Shown here: in pieces, positions 48,074 to 59,220 of the stretch
Position numbering within the stretch: position 1 is the first letter of the stretch
Layout: each line of letters starts with the position of its first letter
Translations under genes and position numbers: made by a program
Assembly (NCBI GenBank): GCA_002221725.1
Contig: NJFT01000180.1
Span: forward strand, 1 to 64,000
Reading direction: 5' to 3'
Length of the DNA stretch: 64,000 nt
Source of the DNA: Scedosporium boydii
Lineage: Eukaryota; Ascomycota; Sordariomycetes; Microascales; Microascaceae
Notes under the pieces: generated by a model
The model's database searches: none
Told to the model about the DNA's origin: nothing
The model's input: only the letters and a program-made list of their open reading frames with translations

Positions 48074-48489
48074 TTTTGACGTTTAGGGAGGCGATCAAGT
48101 CTGTCGGTGAGTTGACTTGTTGCCAGTGAATGAATGTGGTGGTGGTGGGGGGGAAGGTTTGCAATTGTTCCAGCCAATTTTTTTTTTTTTTCTTAGCTGC
48201 AGCGTTGCCTCGTTATCGATAAGAACCAATGTTCCACGTCTCACCGCCCTGCCCCACTTCTCCAATGCCGCCTCAAGCTTCAGATTCCCCAACGTCCACT
48301 CATTCTCACTCTCACTCTTCAACCGCCTGCATCTCAACTGTCCAAGATTCCAAGACAGCATCAAATCGCTCTTTATCCATTCGCTTTCCCGCTCTCACGC
48401 AGACTTTCCACTCGCCTCAAAATCCGGAAAGAGAGTCTCATTTCCGAAACAATCGTCCTCATTCAACTGGCCTAAAAGCAATCGCCGCC
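48074..48489. promoter_or_regulatory. Shared divergent promoter DBP10 / SPF31
   Basis: This 416 bp lies between the start codons of DBP10 and the J-protein gene. It has a T14-type tract at about 48178-48191 and a C/T-rich leader before 48490. Confidence 0.6.
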
Positions 48490-49199
48490 ATGGGTGAAGA
48501 AGAAAAGGATGCCCTCGACGCTCTCGAGTCCGAGGCCAAGGAGTGGGAAAAGGATGCCGAAATCGAGCGAATCCTAAACGCATTCAGGCTAGACGCGTAT
48601 GGCCCCCCCTCCCCCCTTCCCAATTGCCGCCCATACTCACCAGGCTCTCGTCGAAAGCTAACCCCCAAAACAGCTACGCAGTCCTCGACCTCAACCCAGG
48701 CGTCCCCGAATCCGACATAAAAGTAACCTATCGCAAAAAATCCCTCCTAATCCACCCCGACAAAACCCGCAACCCCCGCGCGCCCGACGCCTTCGACCGC
48801 CTCCGCAAAGCCCAAACGGAACTCATGGACGAAAAGCACCGCGCCCGCCTCGACGAATCGATCGCCGACGCGCGAATGCTCCTGATCCGCGAGAACAAGT
48901 GGACGGTGGACAGCGAGGAGCTCAAGACGCCCGAGTTCGCCAAGATGTGGCGGGCTAAAGCGCGCGAGGTGCTCATCGAGGACGAGCACAGGCGGAGGAG
49001 GCTCATGAAGGCCATGATGCAGGAGGAGGGTAGGGAGCAGAAGAGGCAGGAGGAGGAGGTGGAGGAGAGGAAGAGGAAGAGGCAGCATGAGCAGGATTGG
49101 GAGGCGACGAGGGATCAGAGGATTGATAGCTGGAGACAGTTTCAGAAGGGAAAGTCGGGTGGGGAGAAGAAGAAGAAGAAGATGAAGCCGATTGGGTAG
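48490..49199 (+). CDS. SPF31: J-domain protein, Spf31/DNAJC8 type
   Basis: Exon model: 48490..48596, 48674..49199, 210 aa. Homologues (S. pombe Spf31, human DNAJC8) associate with the spliceosome in the nucleus. After an acidic helix (ALESEAKEWEKDAEIERILNAF) comes a J domain at about residues 36-98: YAVLDLNPGVPESDIKVTYRKKSLLIHPDK, with the catalytic HPD loop intact. The C-terminal half is a highly charged coiled coil (REQKRQEEEVEERKRKRQ) ending in a poly-Lys stretch, a likely nuclear signal. The 77-nt intron splits the codon just before the J domain (GC/C), and splicing restores AYAVLDL. Length and layout match the family. Confidence 0.93.
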
Positions 49200-49563
49200 A
49201 TAATTGGAGTTTTCGGTCTGTTGGGATTGGAGGGCGGCGGTTGTGGGTGTGTAAATTTACGGACGGATTGGTACGGGATGGACATGACGGCTCTTATCAA
49301 GCAAGGTACGACTTTACGCTATAATACGGATTTACATTTTAAGATTCCTTTTGCGAGTATGGTGCAATGTCGCCTAGTTCCAAATGCATGTCTTTTGTTC
49401 TATCCACATAGCATCGCGCTCCTATTTAAAGTGCAATCCGTAACTTTTGTTTTCAAGACCCAGCTCCTCACCCTATACCCATGCAACAACATCCCGTAAA
49501 CCAAAATTCATGTCGGCCCGTATCTTCCATATTTTCCATATCCTCTATCCCCTGGCAGAAGGA
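49200..49563. other. Intergenic, convergent SPF31 / SYO1 3' ends
   Basis: This 364 bp is made of 3' UTR sequence. No gene is seen. Confidence 0.7.
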
Positions 49564-51680
49564 TCAGGACGGTCGGTGCTTCTTCTTATATTGCACGAAG
49601 CGCTCGAGGTTCATGACGACCTCTTCCGCCCTATCCCGCAACTCCTTCAATCTCGGCTCGTTCTTATGGATACCCTTTAGCATCTTCCTCGTCTTCGGGA
49701 GAGCTTCCTCCAAGTGTTTTAGGAAGTTATCCTTCCAAAACACTTCGTCGCAAGCCAACTCCTCATCTCCATAGATATCAAAGGCCTGATTAAGCGCCTC
49801 GACCACCTCCGCAGGCGCAGTCTCGGGAAGGGAAGAGATGGTGGTGAGGAGGAACGCGCCAATATCGCGATTGAGGGGTAGAGGCGCAGGATCGCGGGCG
49901 AGCTGGCCGAGCGCGCCGATGCACTTGACTCCAAGGCTCTGGAACGGGTCCTGGGTATCAGTGGGAGAAGATTGTCCGTTCTCAACCGCGCTGGCCATCT
50001 TCTTCGTCGCTTGATATAGCGAGATGAACTTCTGGTGTTGACCCTCTCCTAGGGGTAGTTTACCACCCAAGGCTTTGGCGACCGCCCAGGCTAAGCTCGT
50101 AACTTCGGTAGCGAGGTCGAGGTCGTTCGTGTCGGAGTCGAGGGTTTCGTTGACGACTCGGTCCCAGATTTCCTTGGCGTGGGGAGCCCAGACCTTGAAC
50201 AGACCCTCGCTCTGGCCCTCAGCGAACTCCACACAGGCGAGAGACCAGGAGAGGTTGTTGAGGACGGATACTGCGTGGACTTGGATTTCGGGGGAGGGAT
50301 GAGACTGCGAGGAGGGGCTTGCGAGCCTGAGGACTTGGGGGAAGGCCTTGTCGAGGAAGCTAACCAGGGTAGGAAGGTCGTCGATTCCAGAGTCCTCTTC
50401 GTCCGCTCCAGTCACCAGGTCCATATCCTCCGCCATCTCGTCATCGTCCATCTCGCTGTCGGACTCATCCATGTCTGAGGGTATATCATCATCGTCGTCC
50501 ATGACGTCATCTCCCATCTCCTCGTCTTCCTGTGCACCACGATGACCGCGGGGTTTGCCCCTGCCCCTGCCCTTACCCTTACTCGGGCCAGCCAATTTTC
50601 CGCCCGTCAAAGTATCTTGCACCCCACTCGCAATGGAAGCCAGTATCTCCAACGCCAACGAAGCAATTTCGTCAGGCGCAACCCATTCCCCGGCTTGGTT
50701 GGCGGCATTTCCTGGCTTATAGTCCTGTATTGTTCGCGCGAGTCGTCGGATAAGAATCTCGTCTGTCGCCCCATCCTTGCCGGGGCTGTTGTCGTTCCAT
50801 TCCAGCGCTGCAAATACGTTATGCAACACACCGCACACCAAGACGGAGGTCGAGCCGTCGAGGTTCTTGAGCTTCATAAGCAGGTCGAACGCTGACGAGG
50901 ACGCAAGTGCTTCGGCTAGTGGCGGGTTGTCTTCTGTGAGGGTTATGGCGCAAGAGAGGCATTCGTCTAGCGTGTCGGCGTCGATGATTTCCCTCGCCAG
51001 GAGGCTCAGGACGAAATTTGTGATGTTTTTGTTGTTGGTAATGGCCTCGAGAATATCATCCTGGGCTTCTCCAAGGGCGCCTAGAAGGGAGCAGATGGAG
51101 GTCGCAATCTTCCATACTATGGCTTGCTGGGCCTTGGTTGTCCGCTCGAAGGGGACCTCGGTGGATTCGAGAGTTTCGGATAGCTACAGAACCGGGATCG
51201 AGTTAGTGAACCAGCGCATAGCAGTCAATTGGAAAAGAAAGAAACGGGCAAAGCGGGTATTTGCAGGGGAAAGAAGTAACTGACAGTGCCAACAGCAAAT
51301 TCAATAGCAGGCAAAATCTCCTGCCTATACAAATGAATGCAGAAGCCAGAATCCTCCTTCTCGGCAACACTCTTAATGATGTCCCAGCTGGTGGCCCTCA
51401 CTTCGGGATTCGAGTCCGCCAGTGATTCCTTCAGAAGGAAGCGCAACAGCTGCTCGCGAAGCAAGAGTCTCCTGCACTTATCATCGCCAAGAAGGCCAAA
51501 GATGGCATTCGCGGCAGTGGCCCTAGCTTGCGGGTCCGAGTTTCGGAGCTCTGCGAGGACGGGAAGGATCTTTTGTTCGCGGAGGGCGGCGAGTTCGGGG
51601 TCAGAGGGTGGTTTGGAGGGGGCGGCGAGACGGTCGGCGTCGTCGCGCACGCGGACTCTGTTCCTCCTGGCTTTGCCCAT
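49564..51680 (-). CDS. SYO1: Syo1 (symportin 1), co-import adaptor for ribosomal proteins uL18 and uL5
   Basis: Exon model: complement(49564..51183, 51285..51680), 671 aa. Syo1 binds the 5S-RNP proteins RpL5 and RpL11 together and carries them into the nucleus with a karyopherin. The start MGKARRNRVRVR is a basic N-terminus typical of the family; the frame opens a little upstream only through a TTG. ARM/HEAT repeats follow: ILPVLAELRNSDPQARATAANAIFGLL, then LADSNPEVRATSWDIIKSVAEKE, and others through the C-terminus. A long acidic insert (about residues 349-400, Asp/Glu/Met rich) corresponds to the acidic loop of Syo1. The C-terminus is basic (YKKKHRPS). The 101-nt intron has GTCAGT and TGTAG borders, phase 0. 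Confidence 0.9.
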
Positions 51681-51928
51681 CGTGAAGGATCTCGCGCGGT
51701 GGATCAACTGTGGTGGGTATTGAGAATGGGATAGACGAGCGAGGGAGAAGTACGAATAGTGTTATTCGAATTCGAATTCAAGCTGGGAAGATGATTTGGG
51801 TATGAAGGGAACTTGAATTCGATTTTTTAAAATGGACCTGACTGGGCAACTAGAATGTTTTGAGGAAACCAAAAGTCTGCCATGTAAATGGGTCGGTCGC
51901 AAAGCGGTTCCTCGTTCCCTCGTTGCTA

Positions 51929-51966
<38 letters not shown>

Positions 51967-52488
51967 CGGTCGTCTTTTTTTTTTTTTGGCGGGGTCCCTC
52001 CTCCTTCCAGGTTAAAGTTGATGCCCCGCGTCTTAGTGGCACTGACCAGTAAAAAACGTCGCTCTTGCCGTTGCATCGTGCTCCGTTTAAGCCCCACCAG
52101 GTTCTTAGCTTGAGGTACGAAAGTACGAAACGAGCACCAAAATCCGTCCTGTCACGAGTGTTCTGTACAATTAGGCCACACTGAGCGTCATGACAGCTTC
52201 TGACAATTGATCTTAGCACCGAGCTCGGATTGATCACCGCAGCAATTGATCTCGAGCTGTCCGCATAGTCCCACCCCAGCTTCAACTAGTGTGGACTCGA
52301 CCTCGGGCATCCCAATGTCCCGCAAATTGCTTTGCTTTTTCCGTGATTGAGTCAAGCGACTCAGACATTCGCTACGGACCTCAAATGAAGCTAACTAAAT
52401 GACCGCGACGTAACATCACTGATTTCGACATATCCCCGTCCCTCTTCCACCTTCGACCCGACCTTCGCGCTTCCTCTGCCTCATCAAG
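51681..52488. promoter_or_regulatory. Shared divergent promoter SYO1 / membrane glycosyltransferase-like gene
   Basis: This 808 bp contains a T33 tract (51934-51966) and a T13 tract (51975-51987), plus two CAATTGATC words (about 52204 and 52243). No gene is seen. Confidence 0.65.
51934..51987 (+). repeat. Poly(dT) tracts T33 and T13
   Basis: Uninterrupted T33 at 51934-51966 is followed by an 8-nt spacer and T13 at 51975-51987. Such poly(dA:dT) tracts commonly exclude nucleosomes in fungal promoters. The true length may be affected by sequencing error. Confidence 0.85.
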
Positions 52489-54787
52489 ATGGCCCCTCAA
52501 TGGCGTCGGTGGCTCTTCGCCCCCACGGACGAGGAGATGGGGAAGAAGGACGACGATAGGAAACCAAACTTGAGAAGCACGTGGGTACCCGCCTCAAGAC
52601 TCACCCCTCGACGATCAGTGGCGCGTCGCCTCGTTCCTCTCCTCGTCATTATCGCGATATTCTACTTCTGCAAAGATTGGATTCGACCCGAACCCTCGGT
52701 CCCGAAAGAGTACAACCCGATATTTCCCAAGTACGGCGGCTCTAGTGCGTCCTCCGGGAACCGGCCGTGGGCGAACCTCTACCCTCCCGCCCGGTCTCCA
52801 CCTAAATCGCCGCCGAATCAAGAGAAGGGCAGGCCGCGATCTGGCCAATCCCCCGCGCGAAAATTTAATGGCGATTTCACACTTGTACCCCTTGCGCGGA
52901 GCCTCCGAGAGATATCCATTACTGGCGGAAATCACAAGTACAACAGAAACGTACTCTTCGTCTCGTCCAGTGCGAAGAGTGCTGCTGCGCTGCTGCCATT
53001 GGCGTGCGAGATGGCGAGGGAGAGACGGAGTTATGTGCACTATGCGATAATGAATAGAAGTGAAAAGCCTTTGAAGGAGCTTCTGCGTTTGAATGGTGTT
53101 GACGAGTCGTGTGGGATCCTCTTTCATGGTACGATGGCTCCTGTTTCTTATCGCCGCCAGTAGACTTGCTGAAACTAAGGTATGAGCGCATTTAGATGCC
53201 CGGCCTGATCGCGCTGGCGAATCCGCCGATTTGCGAGTGAAAATGGCTTCCGAGAGGGCGTTTTGTAAGTTTGCCGTTCGCTGTCTGCGCCGCCCTTGCC
53301 TACCTGGGTACTCATGCGATTATAGTCTACCTCGAAACTTATATTCACCCCCAAGCTGTTATTGTGGACGCTACTGAGACCGAGGAGACTACTTTCTTGG
53401 AAGCCCTACATGCGTATTTCGAGAAGAGCGACCAGTCCATCATCGAGCTTCCCCACAACGGAGCCCAGCGGTTAGGATGGCTAGCGAAGCTCGATAGCGC
53501 ATCCCTGTCAGGTGTGTCTAATGGCGTAAATAAGCACCCTATTCTTGCTAACAACGTCCCTCGTAGCTTGGAGCAAGGTGAATTTCGAGATCGTCATTCA
53601 CGCGCCTATGAAGGGGTCCGGGAGCTTAATCCGTCTCTTGAGATCCTTGTCTGATGCTGATCTCACGCCCTTCCCCACCCCTCGTCTCACTCTCGAACTC
53701 CCCCATGAGATCGAGGAGGCAACATCTACCTTTCTCGAGAGCTTTTCGTGGCCACCCAGACGAGGAAGTTCCCCCTCGGCTCCCCAGATGCTCTCCCTCC
53801 GTCGCCGCTTGCCCCTTCACAGGATGGATGAGCAAAAAAGCGTCGAGAGGTTCCTAGAATCGACGTGGCCCAAAGCCCCTGAGTTTTCGCATGTTCTTGT
53901 CCTCTCCACGCAGGCCGAGATATCACGTCACTTTGCCCATTGTGCGTTACTCCTCGTTCCACAACACCTGACTTGGGGCGCATGAGCTCAACGCTAACCT
54001 TTTTTTCACAGACCTGAAATATGCCCTTCTCGAGTACCGATATTCAGCTGCCGCCCGCCGGCAAAGATGGGACGAGAGACTTGTCGGAATAAGCCTCGAC
54101 TTTCCCTCGACTTACCTGAACGCATCAGACCCATTTGCTCTACCCAACCTCGCATCTGATTCCAAGGTCCCATCCCAAGATGAGACCTCTTTCCTATGGC
54201 AAGCACCCAGCAGCAACGCCATGCTCATCCTCGGCGACAAATGGGCTGAACTCCACGACTTCGTCGCCTACTCCGAAGAAGCGCGCCAGACCGCACCTAA
54301 ACCCTCCGCACTGCTAACCGAAAAGCTAGTCAGCAAAGCCTTCCCCGCATGGCTAGAACGCCTCCTTCAGCTCTCCCGCCTCCGCGGCTATTTCACGCTC
54401 TACCCCAGCGTCGAAACAGCATCCGCCCTCGCCGTCATCCACGAGGACCTCGCGCAGCTCCCCGAGGAGTACTCGGCCGACAAAGACGCTGCGGGCCTCG
54501 AAGCGCAGAAAACTCAAGCTCAACGGCGCAAAGAGCCGACGCTGGTAGTGTCCCACTCTGCTCTCGACGCCCTCCGCACGTTGCCTGATAGCGGCGTGTT
54601 ACCCCCCTTCGGCGAGCTGCCGCTTTTAGGGTGGGAGGGGGAGAGGCGGTCGTTGGAGGAGTTGGATGATGAGGCGAGGGGGTATGCCAGCGAGTTTAGA
54701 CGAGACGTTGGGAGGTGTACAGGTAAGGATGTCGAGAGGGTCAGGGTTAATGCTTCGGCGAAGGATTTGTTCTGTTGGGTGAAGTGA
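52489..54787 (+). CDS. Type II membrane protein of the fungal 'glycosyltransferase 2' family
   Basis: Exon model: 52489..53128, 53196..53264, 53326..53511, 53567..53941, 54012..54787, 681 aa. The N-terminus is cytosolic and Arg-rich, with one membrane anchor at about residues 48-64 (LVPLLVIIAIFYFC), then a Pro/Ser stem and a large lumenal domain, the layout of Golgi glycosyltransferases. Fungal relatives are usually labelled glycosyltransferase 2, but no reaction is known to me. Family-like stretches are NVLFVSSSAKSAAALLPLACEMA, LFHDARPDRAGESADLRVKMAS, IHAPMKGSGSLIRLLRSLSDAD, LTLELPHEIEEATSTFLESFSWPP, and FLWQAPSSNAMLILGDKWAELHDFV. All four introns (54-70 nt) have GT-AG borders with a common phase of one. 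A classical DxD motif was not assigned. It probably acts in the secretory pathway. Confidence 0.85.
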
Positions 54788-55160
54788 GTGGGGTATGAAA
54801 AGCTGTGATAGTCCCTCTGCATTGGACTCTCGAGTGTAATATTTAGATCAGTAATATGGGGATAGCAGCGTTTTTTGTTTCTTAAACCTGTCGGGATCAG
54901 GGAAAGGCTTCCTTATTTTAAGGCGTCATATGGTGTTGAGTTAGGGTTGTGCAATTTGATCTTTAAGCCATAATATCAATGATCATGATGGTTCATACTC
55001 ATGCCCACTGCCTAGTCTCACCTATACCCAATTAACAGCATTGAAGTCCCATCCATTACCATGAAAATTCCAAGAGAAAAATACACCGTGTCCCTAGCAA
55101 GGGACAGCCGCAGCTTGATACGCCGCAAAATGCAACAGAAAGGAGAAACCAGGCTCAAGT
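54788..55160. other. Intergenic, convergent 3' ends
   Basis: This 373 bp is AT-rich 3' UTR sequence between the glycosyltransferase-like gene (+) and the DUF202 gene (-). No gene is seen. Confidence 0.7.
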
Positions 55161-56233
55161 TCACAGCGTTGGCTGCATCCACGAGAGAAGCTGCCTATAC
55201 GAAGAAGCATGGCCGCCGGAGACCTTGGTGACGATGAGTAACACGACGCAGGTGCCCACGATGCATACAGAGACAATACCCAGAACCTAGGCGAACACCA
55301 ATAACTGTTAGATTGCCCGTCCAGAAATGACAAAGGGGAGGAAGGAGAGGCTTACGATTTGCGTTTTCCACCCGGTTTGGACGAGGGCTGCTCTGCGGCT
55401 GTATTTGTTCACGGTAGCTGCTCATCCCGTTAGCTCTCATGAAAGTTCCAAGAAACGGGGATGGAGGGCTTCAATTGATGTATATATCTCAAAACTATGG
55501 AAGATCGAGAAAACGTTATGAAAGAAGAACAAAACTCACTGATATAATTACCCAGGCCCAGACTCAAACAGCAAAGCGAAAGAAACCAGAACACGATACC
55601 CAGGGGTTTCGCCATCCGCAGCTCAATGGTACTCGGCTGAGTCTTCAGGTGGAACGACAGCACAATGGCATTGGACACGATGGCCATGTAGACCGATAGT
55701 CGGAGGTACGAGAGGAAGGCTAGAAAACCAGGGTTTTAGGTTAGGACGTCTCGGCCGGAATGTCTCGGCTTTCCCCCTAATTACGAGGAAGCGAGTTCAT
55801 GGGAGAGGGGCTGGAAGGCGACAACTCACTTCGCTCATTCGCGCAATTATCCCGCGCATCGCTACTCTCGTTCTGGAAGAGAAGTGGTCCAAGGAACGGA
55901 GAAGCCCAAAACGTCGCAGTGCCGCTATACCCTCGCTCCCTACTCGTCAATTAGCTTCCTGTTCGCCAATTGGCATTGAAAAATCCCCGCCCCCTTCCAA
56001 CATCATGAATCCCTTCTCGAGGATGAGAACAAAGTGAAACCTTTCGCTCTCGGCAAGCCTGGAATTCTCAGTTTGAAAGACAGAACAATGGACGCTGCAT
56101 ACCCCAAAGCAGGCACGTCAACCGGCTTCCGCAGATCTTCCCACCGGATCGGCGCACAGCACCCGGTGGCGTCTTCGGCATCGTATAACTCGTGCTCCGT
56201 CGCGGACATAGAAGCTGTTGTCATCGACGCCAT
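55161..56233 (-). CDS. DUF202 family small membrane protein
   Basis: Exon model: complement(55161..55286, 55356..55417, 55540..55719, 55830..55924, 56103..56233), 197 aa. The N-terminal 75 residues are soluble and include FWASPFLGPLLFQNESSDARDNCANER. The DUF202 core begins at TFLSYLRLSVYMAIVSNAIVL (first membrane segment), continues with PLGIVFWFLSLCCLSLGLGNYI (second) and ends with VLGIVSVCIVGTCVVLLIV (third). The Arg-containing first segment and NKYSRRAALVQTGWKTQIV linker are typical of fungal DUF202 proteins. Function is unknown; DUF202 is distantly like the Vtc1 membrane domain. Exon phases are consistent across all five exons. It lies in tandem downstream of MLH1 with 540 bp between them. 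Confidence 0.88.
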
Positions 56234-56773
56234 TTTGCCTTTTTTTTTTTCCCCGCTATTGCCTTTCGTGAATCTGCGATCTGGAATGTCCTCTCCTTTA
56301 TGCCGCAAAGAAAGAGAGAGAGAGTGTGTGTGTGTGTGTTTGTGTATGAGGAGGATTTTCAACTTGTCCCGCGCAGTTGAGCCTTGATGGGAAAATGGGA
56401 AGAAAGCAAATCGGCGTCGCTCCGCTCGCTTAATCTGATCAATTGATGTTCACGGCTTCAAGAGGTGGGGCGATGGCACGAGATGTGGGCTTGGGATGGC
56501 AAGAAGAGAAAACAGTGTATACTCGACTAATCGGACTGTGTGGTGTAACATGCCTTCGCCGAATCTTGCAAAGATGAGGCCCAGGCCTACAGTGTGGGAA
56601 TTATTTCTAGAGCTGAATCGATTAACATTGGTCTCTGGGAAGTGGCGCATATGGCGCAATCCATTAATTGACGGAATGATTCTTCCCTCTCCTCCAAACA
56701 CAAAGCTCCAACCAAGCACTTGCAAGGCTGGTTGGTATAGTTTCATCGCTTCAAAGCCATGTCCTCGCTCTCT
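56234..56773. other. Intergenic between MLH1 3' end and DUF202 promoter
   Basis: This 540 bp serves as the DUF202 upstream region and MLH1 3' UTR. It contains a GA/GT microsatellite at 56313-56339. No gene is seen. Confidence 0.65.
56313..56339 (+). repeat. (AG)n(TG)n compound microsatellite
   Basis: About six AG units run directly into about eight TG units, 80-106 bp upstream of the DUF202 start codon, most likely in its 5' leader or core promoter. Confidence 0.85.
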
Positions 56774-59048
56774 CTAGCATCGTTCAAATACCCGATACAA
56801 TCCCTTAAGATCCGCAACCTCCATAACTCCGGAATTCATTAATCCCTTCGTAGCAACCAACCTCGCCTTAAACGCCGGAAACAAAATATGCTCCACCGCC
56901 CACCGAACATTCCTTCTCCTTTCCTTGATCTCCTCATCAATATCCTCTTCCTTTGCTGACTCGTCGTCTCCGGGAAGCTGCGGCAGTTGTTCAGGCACGT
57001 AAAACGTCGCCAGCTCGCGCAGAAACGACTCGAAGCACGGTTTCTCCTCCATCCAGTTCACCGCGGGGCCGAGCCGAAGCAGGAAACGCGGCAGCTTGAC
57101 GAGCGGCGGCGTGTACCCCTTCAAGAGAAGAGGGATGGATATGAGCTCGCCGGTTGGCGACACCTCGAGGGAGAAATACTCGGAGAGCATTTCCCGTCTT
57201 TCGACGAGCTGTTCCGTGGCCTTTTCAACGAGGGCATCGACGTCGAAGTCGTTTTGTCCCGTGGGGGCCGTGTTCCTCTCCGTTTCAGCCGCCATTTTCA
57301 ATGTTGTCCGAAGATCTAGGGCCGGCGTGAAGCGAATGGTTCCAAAGTTGCCAAAATCTGTAAGGCCGAGCTGGTAAAAGTATTCGTAACAGGCGTGGCC
57401 ATAGTCGATAAGGTAGAGCTTGATGCCGCCTTGAATCGCTGCCAATCTCCGCCTCTCGTCCACGATGCCAACGAAGCTGTGGTTGGAGAATATGTCTGTG
57501 AGCTCGTAATGCATCTCATCTCGAACTTCGGCCCTGAGCTCCTTGACACTCGTGAGTCGACAGGTAACAGGCTGTCTATCCACTGTCTCGTAACTGATAT
57601 CTTCTGGCAAGGTGGCGGCGAGGGTGTCCTTAGTGTCTCGTCCCGCCTGGCTATCCCCTGCCCTGTCGGTAACCACACCCGGTGCGGACGGAAACATTGT
57701 TGTGATTTTCCGAACACTTGTATCGGTGCGTACGAGCTCGTTCGAGTTTCTTCGTCTCTTACCCCCACTTAGCCCCGGCGTTTGGCGCGTAGGAGTTGCA
57801 TCACCACCATCGAGCTGGGGTGAGATGGTCGTCACCTTCACTCCCGGGAGCAATGTCTGCGTCATAAAAGTCCGGCTCTTATCAACCGCTGCGAGTTTAG
57901 AGCTAATATCCTCGCAAATAGTCCGCACAATCTCGTCTTCGTGCTCAAACTTGACGTGACGTTTTGTTGGGTGAACATTGACATCAACACTGCGGGGATT
58001 TATCTCGAGGCTAAGATAAACAAAGGGATGGCCATTCTTGGGGAGAAAGTTCCTATACATCTCCTCCAGAGACTTTTTGATATCGCTCGACTCGACGCAG
58101 CGGTGGTTGACGAAAAGGAGTAGCGTAGTTTTCTTGTGGCTGTAATTGGCATTGGTAGCATAGCCGGTTGCCTTGAATCCCCAGCGCGGGTCTGCGCTCG
58201 TAAACTCGATAAGTTCATTTGCCACATCAGATCCGTGAATCTGGCGGATACGGTCCACAGTAGTGGCATTCGCCGACACCGACAGGCCGACGGAGGCGTC
58301 GCCAGCCTTCTTGCACGAAAAGGCCACTTTGTCGCAGTGGATGGCGTATCTTCCCGCCATATCCATGATCTTTGCAAATTCTTCGCCCGGGGAGCGGAAG
58401 GCCTTTCGGCGAATAGGAATGTTGAAGAACAGGTCTTCGACTTTGATCTGGGTACCTTGCCTCCCGGCCGTGGATTTTGGTTCGGCAGGCATGCCCGGCT
58501 TTTGTGGCACCATCTTGCCTTCTAAATACTTCGCTTGCCAAGCGACGGGAGAATCTTTCGTCTTCGTCGTCACTGACAAGTGAGCGATTTGGCTGATGCT
58601 TGCTAATGCCTCGCCCCGAAATCCGTACGTCGTAATCTCCCTCAGGTCCTCGAAAGCGGAGAGCTTGCTAGTAGTGTGCCTTTCACAGAGAATGGCTAAA
58701 TCGTCTTTCTGGAAGAGGCGTCTTCTTAGTGGCCGGCTCATCTACCAAGGTGAAATATATACTCAGCCACGAGCCAGAGTGCACATACCTCAATACCGCT
58801 GCCATTGTCCGTAATCTGCAGCAATTTCAACCCGCCGTCTTTTACAAGAATCTCGAGACTCGTCGCGCCTGCATCGACGGAGTTTTCCATTAGCTCTTTC
58901 AAGGCATTGACGGGGGCGATGATGATTTCGCCGGCCGCAATTTTGTTAACGACAGACTCTGCAAGAGCCTAGATGATGCAATGTTAGCAGCTCAAGGAGA
59001 AGGGAGTCAGGGAATAGAAGAAATAAAAGCGAAATAACTTATTAAAAA

Positions 59049-59084
<36 letters not shown>

Positions 59085-59220
59085 CATAAAATAAAAAGAA
59101 GATAAAAATTAAAAAGTAAATAAATACCTTGATGCGGCGAGGGGGTCGCTGTCCATCACCAGAGTCTTCTGCTTTCCTTTTTGCCCCTGAGAGAGGGTCA
59201 TCTATTTGCATAGAAGCCAT
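56774..59220 (-). CDS. MLH1: Mlh1, MutL-family mismatch repair protein
   Basis: Exon model: complement(56774..58708, 58789..58968, 59128..59220), 735 aa. Mlh1 pairs with Pms1 and Mlh3 in mismatch repair and meiotic crossing-over. The GHKL ATPase motifs are intact: [11 protein letters not shown] at about residues 56-66 with catalytic Glu and Mg-binding Asn, DNGSGI at 85-90, and [11 protein letters not shown] at 119-129. [15 protein letters not shown] is typical of MutL proteins. A variable linker (residues about 330-430) precedes the dimerisation domain, and the protein ends in FERC, the conserved Mlh1 terminus that contributes to the Pms1 metal site. Intron 1 (159 nt) contains a TAA microsatellite; intron 2 is 80 nt. 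Both are phase 0 with good borders. Confidence 0.97.
59051..59083 (+). repeat. (TAA)11 microsatellite in MLH1 intron 1
   Basis: Eleven perfect TAA units on the + strand (TTA on the MLH1 sense strand) lie inside a broader A/T-rich stretch of the first intron. Confidence 0.92.
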
